DNA from: Bacillota bacterium
GTDB taxonomy: Bacteria > Bacillota > Clostridia > Lachnospirales > Lachnospiraceae
Direction of reading: 5' to 3'
Length of the DNA: 61,919 nucleotides
NCBI GenBank assembly: GCA_023418475.1
Contig: JAEZZO010000045.1
Span: forward strand, 1 to 61,919
Below the pieces are notes generated by a model that did not search any database, was not told the DNA's origin, and saw nothing but the letters and a program-made list of their open reading frames with translations. The position numbers and the translations under genes are program-made. Of the stretch, positions 1 to 9,574 are shown piece after piece; position 1 is the first letter of the stretch; the number at the start of each line of letters is the position of its first letter.

Positions 1-1297
1 GTGGTATACCGGTCAGCATTGTTAAAATAGGTATTTTCTGTAATAAAACCATCCATTGGCAGCCAGATGTGAAAGGAACCGGGAAGATTACCCCGTGTGT
101 AAACCTGAAAGCGCCAGACACCGGGGGATGGGTCAAGGAACCGGAACAATATCAATTGTTCTCCGGTATAGGTTTCAACTAGTCTGTAATTTACGGAGAT
201 TCGGCTTTTCTCGAAAATGAAACGTATCTCCTGGTTTGCCCGCAAGCTTTCCGGTATTCTTGGTATATACTCACCGGAAGGAGACAGGATATCAATTGAA
301 TATGTATTCGGTGAGGTTCCCCAAAGTTCCATTGAAAATCCGGGTTCATTTTCGCCAATATTTAATTCCACAGGAGTCATTTTCGCAGAGAGCTCTACTG
401 TAGAGAAAAAATGTCTCTTTTTATTTCCTTCATTACCAACCGATAATGACACGGTAAGACCGGAATAATAGGAGTAAAAGTTGATAACATCATTTAACGG
501 GCCCTTGCCGTCATGCGATCCCTGTGAAGTGCCAAGACCCAGACAGATTGCACAGGGACGTTTCAGCTTAGCTGCTGTATTTATGATATATTGAAAAGCC
601 CAGATAATATCATTTTCCTGGTAACAGGGGACATTGTCGGGAATGATATAAAAATCTCTTAAATTTTGCTTGGCCTGTTTTAATTTTACAACAATAATAT
701 CTGAATCTGGAACAATACCGCTAAAACCGCTATCCGCTGTTTCAGACCCAGCCATTATTCCGGCCAGCATTGTCCCATGACCTATTTCGTCAACACTTGG
801 TACTATCTCCAGAGGATGCTCACTGTGAACAGCACGATTTATCTGTTCCGCGTTATATTCGGTTCCATAAAAGGTGTTTTCAGGATACTGATCTGTACTG
901 TCAATTGTCTGATCCCAAAGAGCTACGACCTTACTCGTTCCATCCTCATGGATGAAAATTGGATTTGTATAATCAATACCTGTATCCAGTACAGCAACCA
1001 ATACCCCTTTACCGCGCAGATTAAAGGAAGGTAAACTGCGCAGCTTATTTACTCCGGAAGCATTAAGACCGAGTTCACTTGTCAGTCCATAACAATGCGG
1101 CAGCGGAGCATAGCCGTAGTTGCCTACAAAATTATCCTTTAAAATTGCAGCCGGAGTATATGCAATGGCATACCGGGTGTTCATAGAGTGTGTGGTCGAG
1201 TTTGGAAAGCGTGTTAATAACTTTTCGTTTCTGTTATATACAATAAAGAGATCGGCATAATCATTACTTATAATTTTAAACTTATCCTCCGGTGTCA
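1..1297 (-). CDS. S8 (subtilisin) family serine protease, C-terminal part beyond the left edge
   Basis: Reading the minus strand from the ATG at 1295-1297 gives 432 open codons running off the left edge. The protein has the subtilase Asp motif VLDTGID, the His motif GHGTM and the oxyanion Asn in VGNEGN. The active-site Ser would lie outside the window. It aligns throughout with the next gene (for example FSMELWG and SFHIWLPM shared), so the two are tandem paralogues, with the 20-base gap between them. An ATG eight bases further upstream (1303-1305) opens a frame that stops after seven codons, so 1297 is the start; AAGGAG lies about 12 bases upstream. No signal peptide is seen. In Clostridia such leaderless S8 proteases are often forespore or germination related (Csp-like), but the role here is inferred. 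Confidence 0.85.
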
Positions 1298-1317
1298 TTT
1301 TGCATCTACTCTCCTTT

Positions 1318-3018
1318 TCATATGCCACTGCGTAAACTGTTGAACAGGCTATAAACATCCAGTATACCATAACCCCAATCCGGATTAGGATAGCTGATAG
1401 CAGCATTTCTTCTGGCTCCGCGTATCATAAGCATTTTGACATCAGCCGTATTAATATAGGGCAGGTTGCCCTTTACAATACCCCATTCCAAAATCATGGC
1501 GGCGACGCCGGCTGTATGGGCAGCAGCAGGGCTGCTTCCGGTAACTTCCGTAAATCCCTGGTCCAGTGTAGGACTTATAATATTAACTCCTGGGGCAGCA
1601 ATTTCAGGCTTAATTACACCGGATCTTGTGTAACCCTTACTGGCATTGATGTAAAGACTGTCATCACTGGTGTTATAGGCAGTTGCAGTAATCGGTTCAT
1701 AGGCATTTCCAAAGGAAAGTATCGTAGTATAAGGATCGGATCGTGTGAAAAAGGTATCATTTGAGATAAAGCCTTCCATCGGAAGCCATACATGAAAGGA
1801 TAAACTTAAATCACCCTTGCCGTATACACGAAACGTCCAGACACCGGGTGCCGGATCCGTAAAGCGAAGTAAAATAAGCTGATCTCCGCTTTGAGCTTCC
1901 ACAACCTGGTAATCTATTACTATATGCGTCTTTTCAAAAATAAAGGAAATATCAAAATTCTCATTCGTTCTTGGAAGTATACGCTGGATGTATTCTCCAG
2001 AAGGTGTTTTGATATCCATTGCGAATAATCCGGGTGTATTTCCCCAGAGCTCCATGGAGAAGTTACCTTCGTTATTGCCGACATTTAGTTCGACTGTGTC
2101 ATATCCAAGCGAAGGATTAACTCTTCCAAAATAATGTCTTCTTGCATTACCTTCATTTCCAGCAGCAATCGTTAGTGCAAAATTGAAATTTTCAGCCCTA
2201 AGAGATAAAACATAGTTTAGCTGCGACCTATTATCATGTGAACCAAAGGAAGAACCAAGCGCCAGGCAGATTGACATGGGCTTTCCTAATTGATTGGCAG
2301 TTAATTCCAGGTACTCTAATGCAATGGAAATATCATTTTCCTGATAGCATATAGCACTGGCCGGAATTCTCCAGAAATCCTTCAGATTTTGTTTGGCTGG
2401 CTTTAGCTTTACCACTACAAGCTCTGCATCCGTGGCAACTCCTGAGAAATTGCTTTCGGGAACTTCATTTCCGGCTGCGATACCGGCTACCATTGTCCCA
2501 TGTCCGTTATTATCCCGAGAGGGTACGATATCATATGGGTTTCGATTTTTAAGAGCCAGATTGATTTGTTCTCTGGTATATTCCGTTCCATAATATGTAT
2601 TGGATGTGTAATTTTCTCCGATTATGGTTTGATCCCATAAAGCAGCGATTCTTGTAGTATTATCTGCATTACAAAAAACAGGATTGGTATAGTCAATTCC
2701 GGTATCAACTATACCAATTAAAACGCCCTGTCCACGGAGGCTAAAGCCTGGTATGCTGCGAATTTTTGTTATACCGGAGGCATCCAGGGGAGGCTGACTG
2801 ATAAGACCTGATAAGGACGGTATCGCCTGGTAGCCAAACTGGGTGATCGTATTGTTTGTAATTTGTTGAACCGGGACATAGAGAATAGAAGTATTCTGTC
2901 CTAATATTTTAACGGTTGAATTTGGAATGGAATTTACTGAGGATTGGTTTGCCTGAAATTTAAGCATCAAATCGAAATAATCATTACTGTAAATTCTTTC
3001 GCCAGTTTCCTGTATCAA
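1318..3018 (-). CDS. S8 (subtilisin) family serine protease, complete paralogue
   Basis: Subtilisin-like endopeptidase of 566 residues. The full catalytic triad is visible: Asp about 105 in GIVDTGID, His about 173 in NGHGTMVAG, Ser about 496 in TGSSPAAAHTAG, with oxyanion Asn in AAGNEGN. A beta-rich insert of about 150 residues sits between His and Ser, as in the Lachnospiraceae family. The start is TTG: the codon just upstream in frame is TGA, so nothing earlier is possible, and AGGGGTGA lies at proper distance. There is no signal peptide. The gene precedes its paralogue by 20 bases, so the two are probably co-transcribed. Substrate is unknown; a role in spore or germination proteolysis is only a family-based guess. 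Confidence 0.9.
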   Translation of the reverse strand: MIQETGERIYSNDYFDLMLKFQANQSSVNSIPNSTVKILGQNTSILYVPVQQITNNTITQFGYQAIPSLSGLISQPPLDASGITKIRSIPGFSLRGQGVLIGIVDTGIDYTNPVFCNADNTTRIAALWDQTIIGENYTSNTYYGTEYTREQINLALKNRNPYDIVPSRDNNGHGTMVAGIAAGNEVPESNFSGVATDAELVVVKLKPAKQNLKDFWRIPASAICYQENDISIALEYLELTANQLGKPMSICLALGSSFGSHDNRSQLNYVLSLRAENFNFALTIAAGNEGNARRHYFGRVNPSLGYDTVELNVGNNEGNFSMELWGNTPGLFAMDIKTPSGEYIQRILPRTNENFDISFIFEKTHIVIDYQVVEAQSGDQLILLRFTDPAPGVWTFRVYGKGDLSLSFHVWLPMEGFISNDTFFTRSDPYTTILSFGNAYEPITATAYNTSDDSLYINASKGYTRSGVIKPEIAAPGVNIISPTLDQGFTEVTGSSPAAAHTAGVAAMILEWGIVKGNLPYINTADVKMLMIRGARRNAAISYPNPDWGYGILDVYSLFNSLRSGI

Positions 3019-3308
3019 TCATATCACCCCTTACAGATCATCTGCTCTATGCAAATCCAATACCTGGAGCGCAATTGCATATGCTAATAATATTATATAA
3101 GAAGGCGGTGTAATAAATAACAGCTCTTCAAAGTTTTGATCATAAATAACAATAGTAGCGTAGAGATATTAATTGTTTAGGAGGGAGGAAAGTATATACA
3201 GAATTCATATTAGATTAAAATACAATGAAGAAGGATGAGTATTAGAGACTTAATGGTATAATGGCAATCAATGATAAAGTGTCGTTATAAGAAAGAAGGA
3301 GGAACAAG

Positions 3309-3470
3309 ATTATTCCGATCAATGATTCTTTTACAGTATATGATGCAGACGGGAATTGTCTGACAGATTCCTGGATCACCGGAAAGAACACAGTTTCTTT
3401 GCAGGCTGGCTCTTATCTAGTGTTTGCCGGAGATACCGATGCAGAGTTTACTGTAAAATTAGTACAATAA
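3309..3470 (+). CDS. Possible 53-residue protein with ATT start
   Basis: An open frame of 53 codons begins at ATT-ATT, six bases after a perfect AGGAGG, and ends at TAA. The in-frame codon at 3288-3290 is TAA, and no ATG, GTG or TTG exists between that stop and the coding-like part. The product is a compact beta-like sequence (FTVYDADGN, VSLQAGSYLVFAG, AEFTVKLVQ). Codon use looks normal. Either ATT is a rare real start, as known for infC, or this is the remnant of a longer gene. No family recognised. Confidence 0.4.
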   Translation: MIPINDSFTVYDADGNCLTDSWITGKNTVSLQAGSYLVFAGDTDAEFTVKLVQ

Positions 3471-3512
3471 TTTATAGATAAAGTAATTGATCTTAAGAAG
3501 GCTTAAATAGAG

Positions 3513-3597
3513 AGGCTTTTCAGAATAGAAGCAGATTTGATTTACAGGAATAAATATCCTGTTCGTAATATCAAGAAATGCTCATTTTGAAAAGCCT
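3513..3597. repeat. Long inverted repeat, possible cruciform or terminator
   Basis: AGGCTTTTCA at 3513-3522 is perfectly complemented by TGAAAAGCCT at 3588-3597, and flanking bases (AATAG / CTATT) extend the pairing imperfectly. A second small hairpin, CAGGA / TCCTG, lies in the loop. There is no clear T run. It sits between the ATT-start ORF and the 3' end of the convergent phosphoesterase gene, so a transcription-ending role for either gene is possible. Confidence 0.5.
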
Positions 3598-3652
3598 GTT
3601 CTATTGAGGAAAGTTCAATTATTGGAGTTACGTAAAATACGTTTCATCTAAA

Positions 3653-5731
3653 TTAATTATTGATTGTAATTCTGCTTGCACTGTCCGGAATAAGCGGATT
3701 TTGTGGATCTTGGTATTTCTTTATGTAGTGTAATAAAGCGTCTCGTGTACTGGCGGTGCTAAGCCTTGTAATGATTTTTACATTGGAAGCTTTGCTGTAA
3801 GTGGGATTTAACAGATTAAGCATAGTGTAACCATCACTTGCTTGCGCTAGATAACGATTAATTACTACCTTGTAATTTAGTCCTTTATTGACAAAATCAC
3901 CATTTGGCAGAAGTATGTTTTGTATTCTTGAACCGACCGGCTGGCTTAAATTAAAGCTATAAGTGATACCGGCCACCTGAAGAAATTTACCGCTAGTTTC
4001 ATGATAAGAACTTACTCCGTTTTCCAGTGCATCCCAAAGGGTTTTACCGCTCATTTCAACAACAAATAATTCATCATCATAAGGCAGAGCATCGTAGATG
4101 CTGCGTAGTGATACAGCTTCTCCTGGTAATCCTGCCCGAATACTTCCTCCGTTTATCAGCGCAATCTGCGAATCATAGGCAGAGGTATAATCTAACATAG
4201 CATCAGCTATCAGATTACTGATTTCAGTACTCTGTGTACAGACAAGTGAACTATCCCACTGCGCACCACTTGACGTTAAGTAACCTACAATATCGGTCAT
4301 ATTCAAATCGGCCTTCTTTTGATACTCTGAAATAATATCGTTTACAACGGTATCTTCCCTGTAGCTATCCGTTATAATAATCTCATTATAATTTATGCCG
4401 CATAGTTTACCTTTGTAAAGATTAAGATTGATCTGATTAAGAACCTCAGAGGCATTGCCCGGATTAATCAGCATGGAATGATTGATGGGTTGGGGCCGTC
4501 CAGTAATACCATCCCCACCGCCGATACATAAATCAATACCGTTAACCTTCTCTAACATCGCAGCATTTTTTGAATGCAGATGGGAAAGGGCAATCACTAG
4601 ATCACATTTTTCTTCATTCTTTAATTGCTTCACAATTTTCCCGGCAGTCACAATATCGTTTTTAAATTGAATTCCTTTTGTATTACCACTTAGGGTCATT
4701 GAAGCACTGTCATCATCTGTGATACCCAGAATTCCTATCTTCAGCCCGCCTTTGTGGATGATTGTGTATGGCTTTATCGGTTCAGGAAAAGCACCGGAAT
4801 CGTAATATGTATTTGCGCTTAGAATAGAATAGTTGGCATAACTGGCAAGTTTTAATATATTGTCGATACCAAAATCAAAATCATGACTGCCAAGAACAGT
4901 TGCGTCAAGACCCAATTGATTAAAGACAGCGACAGTAGAAAATCCGTTGGTGACATCTGCAAGTGTGGTATGATAATGCAGGTCCCCTCCATCAACATAG
5001 AGTACATTTTCATCACCTAGACTGTCTCTGGCTTCTTTTAATATAGCGGCTATCCTTGATACAGATCCTAATTTGAATTTTGCATCGGCAGAGTTAAAAG
5101 GAAGCATATTTCCTTGAATATCGGAGGTTGCATAAACAGAAAGCACTTGAAAATCTTCTTCATCGGTAAATTTGAGAAGCTCCTTTGCTAAACCAACAGT
5201 AATATCCTCATTACTAACGGGATAAGTAATAATACCATCCTTATAAGCCTGACTTAAATAATTAATCTTTTGATCCGGGCCATAAAAAGCTTTGGCGATA
5301 CAGGTAGCAAATTCTTTTTCAGTCATTATTTTGGTTGGCATAAAGCTTTTCTCGTCAGAAGACAGGCCCATAATCCGTGCATTAAGCACGCTTTCTATGC
5401 AGGACTGATTATCATTTTCTACGCAGTCCTTAGCGGCTGCGATAACATTATAAGGACTCAATTCTTCTGCAGATGGAGATAGAGCGAAATCTTTCGGGGC
5501 ATTATCATAGTCATTAATATCTTGTGGTATAATTTTGTCAATTTTGAAAGCACTCGCTAGAAGTACAGCGGCCTGCTCTCTGCTAAGAAGATGAGAATCC
5601 TGATATGCCGGGTTTTTCTCTGCGGAATATACTTTGTGATACGGAACAATCGCGAAAACAAATGCCATTGCAAAAATTAAAAATGCTGATAAAATTTTTT
5701 TGAGATAATTTATTGGTTGAAACGCTTTCAT
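3653..5731 (-). CDS. Secreted UshA-like metallophosphoesterase / 5'-nucleotidase family protein with degenerate metal site
   Basis: The 692-residue protein has an N-terminal signal peptide (KKILSAFLIFAMAF...YSA), then about 150 residues with two SLH-like segments (LSREQAAVLLASAF and MTEKEFATCIAKAF), then a calcineurin-like phosphoesterase domain, then a 5'-nucleotidase C-terminal domain with VVINRYLAQASDGYTML. Family members hydrolyse nucleotides outside the cell. Several usual metal ligands are changed: the DxH motif reads SDIQGN, GNHEFD reads GSHDFD, and the GHxH motif reads GGGDG; GGD and LSHLH are kept. It may be inactive or use other chemistry. The start was set at the second Met because GGAGG lies between the two ATGs. 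Confidence 0.8.
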   Translation of the reverse strand: MKAFQPINYLKKILSAFLIFAMAFVFAIVPYHKVYSAEKNPAYQDSHLLSREQAAVLLASAFKIDKIIPQDINDYDNAPKDFALSPSAEELSPYNVIAAAKDCVENDNQSCIESVLNARIMGLSSDEKSFMPTKIMTEKEFATCIAKAFYGPDQKINYLSQAYKDGIITYPVSNEDITVGLAKELLKFTDEEDFQVLSVYATSDIQGNMLPFNSADAKFKLGSVSRIAAILKEARDSLGDENVLYVDGGDLHYHTTLADVTNGFSTVAVFNQLGLDATVLGSHDFDFGIDNILKLASYANYSILSANTYYDSGAFPEPIKPYTIIHKGGLKIGILGITDDDSASMTLSGNTKGIQFKNDIVTAGKIVKQLKNEEKCDLVIALSHLHSKNAAMLEKVNGIDLCIGGGDGITGRPQPINHSMLINPGNASEVLNQINLNLYKGKLCGINYNEIIITDSYREDTVVNDIISEYQKKADLNMTDIVGYLTSSGAQWDSSLVCTQSTEISNLIADAMLDYTSAYDSQIALINGGSIRAGLPGEAVSLRSIYDALPYDDELFVVEMSGKTLWDALENGVSSYHETSGKFLQVAGITYSFNLSQPVGSRIQNILLPNGDFVNKGLNYKVVINRYLAQASDGYTMLNLLNPTYSKASNVKIITRLSTASTRDALLHYIKKYQDPQNPLIPDSASRITINN

Positions 5732-5743
5732 TTCATCCTCCAT

Positions 5744-5992
5744 TCTGCCATTAAATGGTATAATAATGTTATACTATAATCATAACATATTCTAGAAAAA
5801 TATGTTATAAAAATAAATAAAACAAGAAAATATTTATAGTGTATTCTTTGGCTTTAACAGAGTAGAGGTTTGCTATTTTTTTTGTTTTCTGATAAAGTAA
5901 TAATGATTTAAGCATATTTGCTAATGAATTCAATATCTGCGGATAAATACGACATACTTAAAGCGTGATGACAAACGCTGGAACGGAGAAAA
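5744..5992. other. AT-rich divergent intergenic region
   Basis: This region separates the divergent phosphoesterase and GH3 genes and must hold both promoters. A 10-bp dyad, ATAACATATT at 5782-5791 and AATATGTTAT at 5799-5808, is the only ordered feature I can see; it could be an operator. No clear pair of promoter boxes was found for the GH3 gene. Confidence 0.35.
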
Positions 5993-8752
5993 ATGAGACA
6001 GTATACACTTGACATGGAAAAGTACAAGAGGCTGGCCAGACAGGCCTCGGCAGAAGGTTGTGTTCTTCTTACGAATGAGAATAATGCACTGCCTATAAAA
6101 AAAGGAGAGAGAGTATCCATATTTGGCAGAAGCCAGCTGAACTATTATAAAAGCGGTACCGGTTCGGGAGGCCTTGTAAATGTTGATTATGTAACGGGGA
6201 TACCAGAGGGATTATTTGCGGATCAGGATATAACGGTCAACAAAGACCTGTATCATATATACCAGGCCTGGGTAAAGGAAAATCCATTTGATGTTGGTAT
6301 GGGCTGGGCGCAGGAGCCCTGGTTTCAAAAGGAGATGCCGGTTGAAGAGGAATTCGTAAGGACTGCAGCCGGGCAATCGGATATTGCAGTCGTAATAATA
6401 GGAAGAACTGCTGGTGAGGACAGGGATAACTCCGCTAAGGAAGGAAGCTATTACCTTACTGCAGAGGAGAGGGAACTGCTGAAAAAGGTAAGAAGCTGTT
6501 TTGACAGAATGATAGTTGTGTTAAATGTCGGAAATATTATCGATATGAAATGGGTAGACGAAGATAGACCGGATGCTGTGCTGTATGCATGGCATGGCGG
6601 ACAGGAAGGCGGCAGCGGCGTTGCTGATGTGCTTACCGGAAAAGTAAATCCTTGCGGGAAATTAACCGATACCATAGCTGATTCCATATCGGATTATCCC
6701 TCGGATCCTAACTTTGGTAATGAGGATGCCAACAGGTACGCGGAGGATATTTATGTAGGCTATCGCTACTTTGAAAGCGTTGCAAAAGAAAAGGTCAGGT
6801 ACCCCTTTGGATACGGACGTTCCTATACCTCCTTTCAGATACAGGCAAAGTATATTAAGGACCTCTCAATTGCGATAACCGTAACAAATACAGGAAATAC
6901 AGCGGGTAAAGAGGTGGTACAAATCTATGTGGAGGCACCCGCAGGGAAACTAGGGAAGCCGGCCCGTGTCCTGGTTGAATTTGGTAAGACAAAATTGTTA
7001 GGGAAAGGTGAAAGTGAAACCCTGCATTTTAAAATAGAGAAGGATAAATTGGCATCCTATGATGACAGCGGCTGTACAGGAAATAAATCCTGTTATGTGC
7101 TGGAGGCGGGAGAATATAAATTTTATGCCGGAACAGATGTAAGAACGGCTTCGCTAATTGGTGGCTTTGAGCTTGAGAAAACGGTTGTAACCGAAAGGCT
7201 TGCAGAAGCTCTTGCACCGACGGAAAGCTATGAAAGGTTTAAAATGCTGGTGAATGCGGATGGAAGCCGTACAGTGGGCAGAGAAACAGTTCCGCTAAGA
7301 ACAGTGGATTTACAAAAGCGTATGAAAGAAAACCGCTCTGTCAAAGTCTCCTGCACAGGAGACCGTGGTTATCTTCTTTCCGATGTCCGGAGAGGGAAGA
7401 TCACAATGGAGGAATTTCTGGCCCAGTTAACGGAAGAAGAGCTGGCCTGCTTCGTCAGAGGAGAAGGAATGTGCAGCCCAAAGGTGACGCCGGGAACTGC
7501 AGCAGCTTACGGCGGAGTAACACAGAAGCTGAAGGAATATGGTATTCCGATTGCCTGCTGCAGCGATGGTCCCTCCGGAATTAGGCTTGACAGCGGAACA
7601 AAGGCCTTCAGTTTACCCAATGGAACGCTGCTTGCGTCTACCTTTGACCGGGAACTGAATGAGGAATTATTTGAAATGGTGGGAATAGAGCTTGGCCGGA
7701 ACAGGATTGAGGCACTTCTTGGACCTGCTGCTAATCTTCACAGACATCCGTTGAATGGCAGAAATTTTGAATATTTCAGCGAAGATCCATATGTATGCGG
7801 ACAGATTGCAGCTGCACAGATCCGTGGAATGCGCAAACAGGGAACGGATGGTGTATTAAAACATTTTTGTGCGAATAATCAGGAATACCATCGCAGAAGC
7901 TGTGATTCTATTGTATCGGAGCGAGCTCTTAGAGAACTTTATCTGAAAAGCTTTGAAATCGCAGTAAAGGAGGGAGGAGCACGCTATATTATGACCTCCT
8001 ACAATCCGGTCAATGGTATCTGGGCGGCAGGGAATTATGATCTGAATACAACCATCCTGCGTGGGGAATGGGATTTTCATGGTATTGTCATGACGGACTG
8101 GTGGGCAGAGATCAATGAAGAAGGCGGTAAGGCAGCAAGACAGAATACTGCATTTATGGTCCGCGCGCAGAATGATCTGTATATGGTGGTAGAGGATGCC
8201 GGAACATATGCGGATAATACACTTCAGCTACTGAGGGAAGGACAAATTACCAGGGGAGAGCTAGTAAGAAATGCTGCAAATATCTGCGAGGTCTTAATGA
8301 ATTCTAATGCAATGGAACGTTTACTTAATCCGGAGCTTTATGTGAAAAACCCGGACGAAGACGGGGCAGAGGATACCTTGTATGCAGAAGATATCGTCTA
8401 CCATGATATTGATAACGGCAGTGTACTCGATCTGTCTGACGTAGATACAAATAGGGGGGCATCAACCGTGCTGGGAATCCATATTGTGAAAAGCGGTGAA
8501 TATAAGGTGACTTTAACAGCACGTTCTGAGCTAGGAGAGTTAGCACAAATTCCGCTCACCATATTCTTTGGAGGCTTTCCAATACTCGCCTATACTTTAA
8601 ATGGGACAGGAGGGGAATGGGTTAAGAAAGAGAAAAATACTATGCTTATAGGAAAAAATAATTATCTTCGCTTTTATTTTGGGCAAAGCGGAATGGAGGT
8701 TCGTGATATCCGATTTGAGCTTGTGAAAGAATTCAGGGGTTTCTCAGTATAA
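5993..8752 (+). CDS. Glycoside hydrolase family 3 beta-glucosidase with permuted domain order
   Basis: The 919-residue cytoplasmic enzyme (no signal peptide) likely cleaves beta-linked glucosides or oligosaccharides. The order is reversed from usual GH3: the alpha/beta C-domain comes first (residues 1-270, ASAEGCVLLTNENNALP), then a fibronectin-III-like domain (about 295-390, KEVVQIYV), then the TIM barrel (about 460-790) with GPAANLHRHPLNGRNFEYFSEDP truncated here to GRNFEYFSEDP, KHFCANNQE and the nucleophile Asp702 in VMTDWW, and finally a beta-sandwich of about 120 residues (possible carbohydrate-binding). This permuted form is known from Butyrivibrio and Ruminococcus enzymes. GGAGA lies four bases before the ATG. 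It is a single-gene unit, followed by a hairpin. Confidence 0.92.
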   Translation: MRQYTLDMEKYKRLARQASAEGCVLLTNENNALPIKKGERVSIFGRSQLNYYKSGTGSGGLVNVDYVTGIPEGLFADQDITVNKDLYHIYQAWVKENPFDVGMGWAQEPWFQKEMPVEEEFVRTAAGQSDIAVVIIGRTAGEDRDNSAKEGSYYLTAEERELLKKVRSCFDRMIVVLNVGNIIDMKWVDEDRPDAVLYAWHGGQEGGSGVADVLTGKVNPCGKLTDTIADSISDYPSDPNFGNEDANRYAEDIYVGYRYFESVAKEKVRYPFGYGRSYTSFQIQAKYIKDLSIAITVTNTGNTAGKEVVQIYVEAPAGKLGKPARVLVEFGKTKLLGKGESETLHFKIEKDKLASYDDSGCTGNKSCYVLEAGEYKFYAGTDVRTASLIGGFELEKTVVTERLAEALAPTESYERFKMLVNADGSRTVGRETVPLRTVDLQKRMKENRSVKVSCTGDRGYLLSDVRRGKITMEEFLAQLTEEELACFVRGEGMCSPKVTPGTAAAYGGVTQKLKEYGIPIACCSDGPSGIRLDSGTKAFSLPNGTLLASTFDRELNEELFEMVGIELGRNRIEALLGPAANLHRHPLNGRNFEYFSEDPYVCGQIAAAQIRGMRKQGTDGVLKHFCANNQEYHRRSCDSIVSERALRELYLKSFEIAVKEGGARYIMTSYNPVNGIWAAGNYDLNTTILRGEWDFHGIVMTDWWAEINEEGGKAARQNTAFMVRAQNDLYMVVEDAGTYADNTLQLLREGQITRGELVRNAANICEVLMNSNAMERLLNPELYVKNPDEDGAEDTLYAEDIVYHDIDNGSVLDLSDVDTNRGASTVLGIHIVKSGEYKVTLTARSELGELAQIPLTIFFGGFPILAYTLNGTGGEWVKKEKNTMLIGKNNYLRFYFGQSGMEVRDIRFELVKEFRGFSV

Positions 8753-8759
8753 GCCTATT

Positions 8760-8807
8760 CACTTTTTGATTAGGTGATCAAAAAGTGAAAGAAAAATCCC
8801 TTTCACT
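8760..8807 (+). terminator. Overlapping hairpins after the GH3 gene
   Basis: CACTTTTTGAT (8760-8770) pairs perfectly with ATCAAAAAGTG (8777-8787). A second, mutually exclusive stem, AGTGAAAG (8784-8791) with CTTTCACT (8800-8807), overlaps it. There is no good T run, so this may be a weak terminator or an alternative-fold leader structure for the following regulator gene. Confidence 0.45.
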
Positions 8808-8873
8808 CAGTAAGAACTCCAAAATGAAATCCATTGGAATTTCATCTTGAAATTCTTTCAGGCATTGTTTGTG

Positions 8874-8889
8874 CCGCCGCTGGCGGCGG
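8874..8889 (+). repeat. GC-rich hairpin immediately before a ribosome site
   Basis: CCGCCGC and GCGGCGG are separated by two bases and lie three bases before the GGAG site of the response-regulator gene. The same layout occurs before the ABC genes at 11210 and 33037. It could affect translation initiation or processing. Confidence 0.6.
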
Positions 8890-8902
8890 AATGGAGTAAA
8901 AT

Positions 8903-9574
8903 ATGAAATATGATTGTCTGATTATTGATGATGAAACGGAGCTTGCTGCAGCCACCAGTGAATATTTTAATATGTTCGAGGTGGTCTCGGCTTCTGTCAG
9001 AGGTTCGCAGGAATGTCTGACTTTTCTGAAGGAAAATCAGGTTCGGCTTATTCTGCTGGATATTAATCTGGAAAATGAAAGCGGATTCACACTATGTAAA
9101 AGGCTGCGGGAGATGTCGGATATACCGATCTTATTCATCAGTGCGAGGCAAAGTGATGATGATATTTTGATTGCCCTTAATATCGGCGGGGACGATTATA
9201 TTAAAAAACCCTACTCTTTAAGCGTATTGCTGGCTAAGGTTAAAGTGATTTTGAAGCGGTTTGACGGAGCAGGAAAGATAAGAATGGAGAAGGGGGCCAT
9301 CACTATTGATGAAAATGCCAGAAAAATCTATGTGGAAGGCCGTGAGCTGCAGCTGAAGAATAAGGAGTTTAATCTATTTGCTTACCTGTATGCTAACCGT
9401 AATAAAGTTGTGTCGAAGGAGGAATTATTTGCGAAGGTATGGGGGGATGAATTCTTCAGTGATGGTACCCTGAATGTGCATATCCGCAAGATAAGAGAAA
9501 AAATCGAGAGGAATCCGAATGAACCTAGATATATTAAGACAATCTGGGGAATCGGATATATTCTGGAGCTATGA
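8903..9574 (+). CDS. OmpR/PhoB-family response regulator
   Basis: The 223-residue DNA-binding regulator has a receiver domain (residues 1-115, acidic pair in IIDDE, phospho-acceptor Asp53 in LLDINL, switch Lys in IKKPYS) and a C-terminal winged-helix domain (about 130-220, with VWGDEFFSDGTLNVHIRKIREK). It overlaps the kinase gene by four bases (ATGA), so the two are translationally coupled. It probably controls the ABC transporter genes at 11210-14314. The signal is unknown; BceR or SaeR-like membrane-stress regulators are the nearest concept. Confidence 0.92.
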   Translation: MKYDCLIIDDETELAAATSEYFNMFEVVSASVRGSQECLTFLKENQVRLILLDINLENESGFTLCKRLREMSDIPILFISARQSDDDILIALNIGGDDYIKKPYSLSVLLAKVKVILKRFDGAGKIRMEKGAITIDENARKIYVEGRELQLKNKEFNLFAYLYANRNKVVSKEELFAKVWGDEFFSDGTLNVHIRKIREKIERNPNEPRYIKTIWGIGYILEL

